From Pseudomonas sp. GM50 (GTDB lineage: Bacteria; Pseudomonadota; Gammaproteobacteria; Pseudomonadales; Pseudomonadaceae), in the NCBI RefSeq assembly GCF_000282375.1, contig NZ_AKJK01000092.1, positions 1-45,524 on the forward strand: a stretch of 45,524 bases of DNA, in the 5' to 3' direction. This document shows positions 41,490 to 45,524 of the stretch, piece after piece. A program made the translations under genes and the position numbers. A model generated the notes under the pieces. That model had not been told where the DNA came from and did no database searches. It was given only the letters and a program-made list of their open reading frames with translations. Each line of letters begins with the position of its first letter. The stretch's first letter is position 1.

Positions 41490-42437
41490 TTATTGCGCCA
41501 GCGCCTGCTGGAACGAGCTGTCGATGATCGGTGCCGTCGCCAGGGCGGCCGGCAGTGCCTTGACCTTGAACAGGAAGTCCGCGGTGCTTTGCAGATCCGC
41601 CGCGGCCTGCTGATCCACCGGGCCGACGCTCATGTGCGCCTGGCGCAGCCAATGGCGCGATACGTTCTGATCAAGGTTGGCCTTTTTCGCCCAGAGATCG
41701 GCGTACTCGTCAGTGTGGGTGTCGACCCAGGCCCGGGCCTTTTTCAGGCGCACCAGGAAGTCGGCAATGGCTTCGCGTTTACTGTCGATCGAAGGCGTCG
41801 AAGCGGCGATGGCGCTCAGGCCGGGCATCAGGTTTTTGGCGGTAAGAATTGGCCGGGCGCCGGAGAACAGAATCTGCTGGGAAATGTAGGGTTCCCAGAC
41901 CGGAAACGCGTCGATGCTGCCTTGGGGTAACGCGGCAGCGGCGTCGATTGGCATCAGTTTGATGAAGTCGACATAGTTGTCCGGCAAATCAGCTTGTTCC
42001 AGGGCGCGCAGGGTCAGTTGCTGGCTCCAGGCGCCGGGCCAGTAAGCGACTTTCTTGCCCTTGAGATCGGCGATGGTTTTCACCGGCGAGTCCTTGGGCA
42101 CCAGCAAGGCGATGGTGTCCGGGTTCTGCCGCGACACGCCGATCAGCTTGACCGGTGCCTGTTTGGCGGCCAGAAACAGAAACCCCGAATCACCGAGAAA
42201 ACCCAGGTCCAACGCGCCGGTATTCAGCGCTTCGGCCAGCGGCGCAGCGGCCTGGAAGTGCTTCCAGTCAACGGTGTAGGGCGCTCCTTGCAGCACACCC
42301 GATGCCTCCACCGAGGCGCGAATGTTGTAGTAGTTCTGATCGCCGACGTGCAACACCACGGGGTCGGCACCGTAGCTCAAAGGTACGGTAAACAGGGCGC
42401 TGGCCAACAGACCGCGCAAGTATCGGGACAGGTTCAT
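41490..42437 (-). CDS. SsuA/TauA-like ABC substrate-binding protein (first copy)
   Basis: A 315-residue periplasmic protein. The signal peptide is MNLSRYLRGLLASALFTVPLSYGA. Class II binding-protein plan: LHVGDQNYYNIRASVEASG, FQAAAPLAEALNTGALDLGFLGDSG, then KDSPVKTIADLKGKKVAYWPGAWSQQ and DAFPVWEPYI. This is the aliphatic-sulfonate/taurine family (NMT1-like). AGGAG lies six bases before the ATG. It is transcribed away from the second binding protein and the transporter genes, with a shared 296-base control region. The ligand is unknown; a sulfonate is likely by family. Confidence 0.88.
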   Translation of the reverse strand: MNLSRYLRGLLASALFTVPLSYGADPVVLHVGDQNYYNIRASVEASGVLQGAPYTVDWKHFQAAAPLAEALNTGALDLGFLGDSGFLFLAAKQAPVKLIGVSRQNPDTIALLVPKDSPVKTIADLKGKKVAYWPGAWSQQLTLRALEQADLPDNYVDFIKLMPIDAAAALPQGSIDAFPVWEPYISQQILFSGARPILTAKNLMPGLSAIAASTPSIDSKREAIADFLVRLKKARAWVDTHTDEYADLWAKKANLDQNVSRHWLRQAHMSVGPVDQQAAADLQSTADFLFKVKALPAALATAPIIDSSFQQALAQ

Positions 42438-42503
42438 CAGGGGCTCCTGGAGGGATATTTTTATAGACCATAACGCTCTTGTAAAACCCTGATTAAATTC
42501 TAT

Positions 42504-42513
42504 TTATGCATAA
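42504..42513. promoter_or_regulatory. TTATGCATAA palindrome in divergent control region
   Basis: A perfect 10-base palindrome 67 bases upstream of the minus-strand binding protein. The divergent region 42438-42733 has no gene; besides this it holds the CGAAAAA-TGA-TTTTTCG palindrome (42680-42696). A regulatory role is inferred from position. Confidence 0.35.
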
Positions 42514-42679
42514 GCTCATGACCGCGAACAGTCAGTGTTTACCTAGCAACAGTGACTCAACAGACTGTTTTCCCCGGTGCACGCTGATACCCCACCATCC
42601 GCCTCCAACCCCTGATAAACCGGCAATTCCAGGACATGGCACAGAGCCTGCAATATTCCTTTAACGCAGGACGCACTAA

Positions 42680-42696
42680 CGAAAAATGATTTTTCG
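42680..42696. promoter_or_regulatory. CGAAAAA-TGA-TTTTTCG palindrome upstream of 42734 gene
   Basis: Perfect 7-base arms with a 3-base centre, 37 bases before the start of the plus-strand binding protein, where an operator would sit. A terminator is unlikely because no gene ends nearby. Confidence 0.45.
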
Positions 42697-42733
42697 GAAA
42701 TAAGAATCTCGCCGCCTTGCCAGGAGCTGTCCC

Positions 42734-43720
42734 ATGAAACCGATCTTCCGCTTTCCCAACGTCAGGCACCTGCTCAGCGCCTGCGCACTGGCCCTATGCC
42801 TGCCGACCTTCGCTCAAGCGGCTGAAACGCCACCGGCCGAAGTGCATCTGGACTACGCCTACTACTCGCCGGTCAGCCTGGTGCTCAAACACTTCGGCTT
42901 TCTGGAAAAGGCCCTGCCACAGACCAAAGTCAGCTGGGTGCTGAGCCAGGGCAGCAACCGCTCGCTGGAATACCTCAACAGCGGCGGTGTCGACTTCGCC
43001 TCGTCCGCCAGCCTCGCCGCCGTGCTCAGCCGGGCCAATGGCAGTCCGATCAAATCGGTTTACGTATACAGCCGCGCCGAATGGACGGCGTTGGTGGTGC
43101 GCAAGGATTCGCCGTACAAAACCGTGGCCGACCTCAGAGGCAAGAAAATCGCCGCGACCAAAGGCACCGACCCGTACCTGTTCACCCTGCGCAGCCTGCA
43201 ACAGGCCGGCCTGACCAAGGACGATGTGGAGCTGGTGCACTTGCAACATCCGGACGGTCGCACCGCATTGGAGAAAGGTGACGTCGACGCTTGGGCCGGC
43301 CTGGATCCGCACATGGCCGCGAGCGAAGTCCAGGCCGGTTCGCGCTTGCTGTACCGCAACACCAATTTCAACAGTTATGGCGTGGTCAGCGTCACCGAGA
43401 CCTACGCCAAAGAGCATCCGAAAACCATTGAAGCGGTGCTGAGCGCCTACGAAAAAGCTCGCGACTGGGCGGTGAAAAATCCTGACGAGCTGGCGAAGTT
43501 GCTCGCCACCGAGTCCGGTCTGCCGCTGGAAGTGGCCCGGCTGCAACTGTCGCGCACCGACCTGAGCAACCCGCAACTGACCGCCAGGGATGTGATCGCC
43601 TCAAAGGCTGCCGCACCGATTCTGGTCTCCGAAGAACTGGTTCGCCGTGGGGTGAATGTCGATCAAGTGATCGATCAGCTGATCGATACCGGCTTCAAAC
43701 AAACCGTGGCGAGTCAATAA
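42734..43720 (+). CDS. SsuA/TauA-like ABC substrate-binding protein (second copy)
   Basis: A 328-residue periplasmic protein with a signal ending FAQA-AE about residue 30. The same class as the divergent neighbour, with different details: LDYAYYSPVSLVLKHFGFLEKAL, SNRSLEYLNSGGVDFASSASLAAVL, KDSPYKTVADLRGKKIAATKGTDPYLFTLRSL and VDAWAGLDPHMAASE. AGGAG is seven bases before the ATG. It precedes the permease and ATPase by 144 bases that contain two opposed REP units. Likely binds sulfonates or a related small anion. Confidence 0.9.
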   Translation: MKPIFRFPNVRHLLSACALALCLPTFAQAAETPPAEVHLDYAYYSPVSLVLKHFGFLEKALPQTKVSWVLSQGSNRSLEYLNSGGVDFASSASLAAVLSRANGSPIKSVYVYSRAEWTALVVRKDSPYKTVADLRGKKIAATKGTDPYLFTLRSLQQAGLTKDDVELVHLQHPDGRTALEKGDVDAWAGLDPHMAASEVQAGSRLLYRNTNFNSYGVVSVTETYAKEHPKTIEAVLSAYEKARDWAVKNPDELAKLLATESGLPLEVARLQLSRTDLSNPQLTARDVIASKAAAPILVSEELVRRGVNVDQVIDQLIDTGFKQTVASQ

Positions 43721-43833
43721 AGATCAAAAAATCGCAGCCTTCGGCAGCTCCTACATTGATCGGGTACAACCATGAATCCACGGTGTACGCCTCTCCCTGT
43801 AGGAGCTGCCGAAGGCTGCGATCTTTTGATCTT
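43720..43833. repeat. Opposed pair of TGTAGGAGCTGCC REP units before the permease gene
   Basis: One unit ends CAGCTCCTACA at 43755, and the other starts TGTAGGAGCTGCC at 43798 and runs to GATCTT at 43833. Their order is reversed relative to the pairs at 25353 and 32149 (tail-out rather than head-out), with 42 bases between. They lie inside the likely binding-protein/permease transcript. Confidence 0.88.
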
Positions 43834-43864
43834 GCTTCAAATCAGCCGTCACTGGAGAACCCCC

Positions 43865-44701
43865 ATGACCAGCAACAGCAAAGACCTGCCCGCCAGCCTG
43901 ACGTTGCCCGCGCCACGCCGCCTCAGCAATGTCTGGCAATTGCGCCTCAAGGGCCTGGCCCTGCCAGTATTGATCGTCCTCGTACTGGAATTCGTCGTGC
44001 GCATTGGATGGCTGCCGTCCTACCAAATGCCCGCCCCGAGCGAAATCGCGCTGACCTTGAGGGACCTGGCCGAAGGCGCGCTGTGGAAACACATCAGCAC
44101 TAGCCTGCTGCGGGTGCTGCTGGGGTTCGCCATTGGCGCCGGTCTGGCGCTGCTGTTCGCTGCGTGGGTCGGTTTGAGCCGCGAAGCCGAAGCCTGGCTG
44201 GAGCCGACCTTCGCCGGCCTGCGCTCAATTCCGAGCCTGGCCTGGGTGCCGCTGTTGCTGCTATGGCTGGGCATCGACGAGACCTCGAAAATCGTCCTGA
44301 TCGCCATTGGCGCTTTCTTTCCGGTGTACCTCAACGGCGTCGCGGCGATTCGCAACATCGATCGCAAACTGGTGGAAGTCGGGCAGATGTATGGCTTCAG
44401 CCGGCGTCGATTGGTGCGGCGGATTCTGTTACCCGCTGCCCTGCCCGGCCTGTTCACCGGCTTGCGCAGCGGCATGAGCCTGGCCTGGATGTTTCTGGTG
44501 GCCGCCGAGCTGATCGCCGCAACCAAAGGCCTGGGGTATTTACTCAGCGACGGGCGCGAAACATCACGCCCGGATATCGTGCTCGCCGCGATCATCGTCT
44601 TGGCGCTGCTGGGCAAACTCAGTGACGGCATCCTCGCAGGCTGTGAGAAACGCTTCCTGGCCTGGCGCGACACCTTCAACGGCCAAAGCACAGGGGATTG
44701 A
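43865..44701 (+). CDS. SsuC/TauC-like ABC transporter permease
   Basis: A 278-residue inner-membrane permease with six hydrophobic segments. The ABC-coupling region about 170-215 reads EVGQMYGFSRRRLVRRILLPAALPGLFTGLRSGMSLAW (EAA-type loop). The start at 43865 has GGAG upstream; the frame extends back through a REP unit, which is not coding. The family is the sulfonate/nitrate/taurine uptake permeases. It is followed 3 bases later by the ATPase gene. Confidence 0.93.
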   Translation: MTSNSKDLPASLTLPAPRRLSNVWQLRLKGLALPVLIVLVLEFVVRIGWLPSYQMPAPSEIALTLRDLAEGALWKHISTSLLRVLLGFAIGAGLALLFAAWVGLSREAEAWLEPTFAGLRSIPSLAWVPLLLLWLGIDETSKIVLIAIGAFFPVYLNGVAAIRNIDRKLVEVGQMYGFSRRRLVRRILLPAALPGLFTGLRSGMSLAWMFLVAAELIAATKGLGYLLSDGRETSRPDIVLAAIIVLALLGKLSDGILAGCEKRFLAWRDTFNGQSTGD

Positions 44702-44704
44702 GCC

Positions 44705-45418
44705 ATGACCGAACACCTGCTGGACATTCGCGTCGAGCGCAAAACCTTCGCCGCCACCACCGTCCTGAAAAACATCCATCTGCAATTGCAGCCCCGGGAG
44801 ACCGTCAGCCTGCTCGGCCCCAGCGGCTGCGGCAAAAGCACCTTGCTGCGGATTGTCGCCGGCCTGGAAAAAGACTTTCAGGGCGAACTGCGCAACAACG
44901 CCGGCGAAGTCGCCTTCGTGTTTCAGGAACCGCGATTGATGCCGTGGCTGACGGTCGAGCAAAACATCGGTTTCAGCGCCGACAGCGATTACGACAAGGC
45001 CTGGGTCGCCCAACTGATCGAAGAAGTAGGCCTCGGCGGTTTCGCCCATGCCCTGCCCAAAGCCCTCTCCGGCGGCATGGCGCAACGGGTCGCGATTGCC
45101 CGCGGCCTCTACTCGCGGCCGCAGGTTTTGCTGCTGGACGAACCCTTCAGCGCGGTGGACGCTTTCACCCGGATGAAACTCCAGGATCTGTTGCTGCAAC
45201 TGGCCGAGCGCCACGCCATCGCCCTGCTGCTGGTAACCCACGATGTCGATGAAGCGCTGTACCTCAGCGATCGCGTGCTGGTGATGGATAACCGCCCCAG
45301 CAGCATTCGTCAGGAACTGGCGGTGGAACTGGCGCATCCCCGGGACCGCCGCGATCCATTGCTGGCGCGTCTGAAGGCCTTGTCATTGACCGAATTGCAG
45401 CGGGCGCATGTCATTTGA
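44705..45418 (+). CDS. SsuB/TauB-like ABC transporter ATPase
   Basis: A 237-residue nucleotide-binding protein with Walker A GPSGCGKST, Q-loop VFQEPRLMPW, signature LSGGMAQRV, Walker B LLLDEPF and switch His VTHDVDEA. The QEPRLMPW segment is typical of sulfonate/nitrate-type importers. It starts 3 bases after the permease stop, so the two are co-translated. It powers the same uptake system as the upstream binding protein(s). Confidence 0.95.
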   Translation: MTEHLLDIRVERKTFAATTVLKNIHLQLQPRETVSLLGPSGCGKSTLLRIVAGLEKDFQGELRNNAGEVAFVFQEPRLMPWLTVEQNIGFSADSDYDKAWVAQLIEEVGLGGFAHALPKALSGGMAQRVAIARGLYSRPQVLLLDEPFSAVDAFTRMKLQDLLLQLAERHAIALLLVTHDVDEALYLSDRVLVMDNRPSSIRQELAVELAHPRDRRDPLLARLKALSLTELQRAHVI

Positions 45419-45445
45419 TGATGCCCTTCTCCTGGAAGCTGCACC

Positions 45446-45524
45446 TGTGGGAGCGAGCCTGCTCGCGATGGCGGTGTAACAGCCGACATTGATGTTGAAT
45501 GTTATGGCCTCATCGCGAGCAGGC
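45446..45524. repeat. GTGGGAGCGAGC-type REP pair, cut by the window end
   Basis: TGTGGGAGCGAGCCTGCTCGCGATG starts at 45446, and the complementary arm CATCGCGAGCAGGC runs off the right end. Same family as 36466-36550. It follows the ATPase stop by 27 bases. Confidence 0.88.

Noticed and set aside
1..45524. tRNA, rRNA, CRISPR array, transposase
   Set aside because: Scanned by eye for conserved tRNA arms, regular spacer-repeat units and DDE transposase frames; none found. A covariance search was not possible here.

Overview
The window looks like a chromosomal segment of a fluorescent-group Pseudomonas. The evidence is the high-GC coding with Pseudomonas-style codon use, the benR-benABCD/catBCA-catR layout, DUF1652 and OsmE-like genes, and many extragenic palindromes of the 'TGTAGGAGCTGCC' and 'GTGGGAGCGAGCC' types. 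No rRNA, tRNA, CRISPR array or transposase was found.

Region 1 (1-19.6 kb) is the 3' part of a non-ribosomal peptide siderophore locus. Three consecutive NRPS genes read: [truncated A(Ser-like)-T-E], C-A(Asp)-T-[E-like domain without catalytic His]-C-A(Dab-like)-T-C, and [degenerate C-like]-A(His-like)-T-TE. From the specificity pockets I infer a peptide tail D-Ser, (hydroxy)Asp, Dab, (hydroxy)His. That resembles corrugatin-type lipopeptide siderophores. The two catalytically dead condensation-family domains sit exactly at the Asp and His modules. They are best explained as 'interface' docking domains for stand-alone beta-hydroxylases, which must be encoded outside the window. A PvdE/SyrD-like peptide exporter, a FhuF-like ferric-siderophore reductase (convergent) and an SbmA/YddA-like ABC protein follow. 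Export, iron release and possibly re-import are therefore encoded together.

Region 2 (19.6-30.6 kb) is accessory and patchwork. It holds a phage-type HTH/S24 repressor with an apparently leaderless promoter and palindromic operators, a lipoprotein, a PL7 alginate-lyase-like protein, an SRAP protein, a CBS-pair protein, RtcB, OsmE, a Nudix hydrolase and about a dozen very small genes with good ribosome sites but no recognised function. Two of these small genes are paralogous Cys-rich (zinc-ribbon-like) proteins.

Region 3 (30.6-40.0 kb, mostly minus strand) is a complete benzoate-to-beta-ketoadipate-enol-lactone module. BenABC dioxygenase and BenD convert benzoate to catechol; CatA, CatB and CatC convert catechol to enol-lactone. 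BenR and CatR are the regulators. An alpha/beta hydrolase is appended to the ben operon. The benA promoter carries two perfect XylS/BenR half-sites placed exactly as in Pm-type promoters, and the catR-catB gap carries a perfect ATAC-N7-GTAT palindrome.

Region 4 (40.0 kb to the end) contains a DUF1652 protein, a lipoprotein polysaccharide deacetylase and an SsuABC/TauABC-type uptake system. That system has two divergent substrate-binding proteins, one permease and one ATPase. The window ends inside another repeat palindrome.
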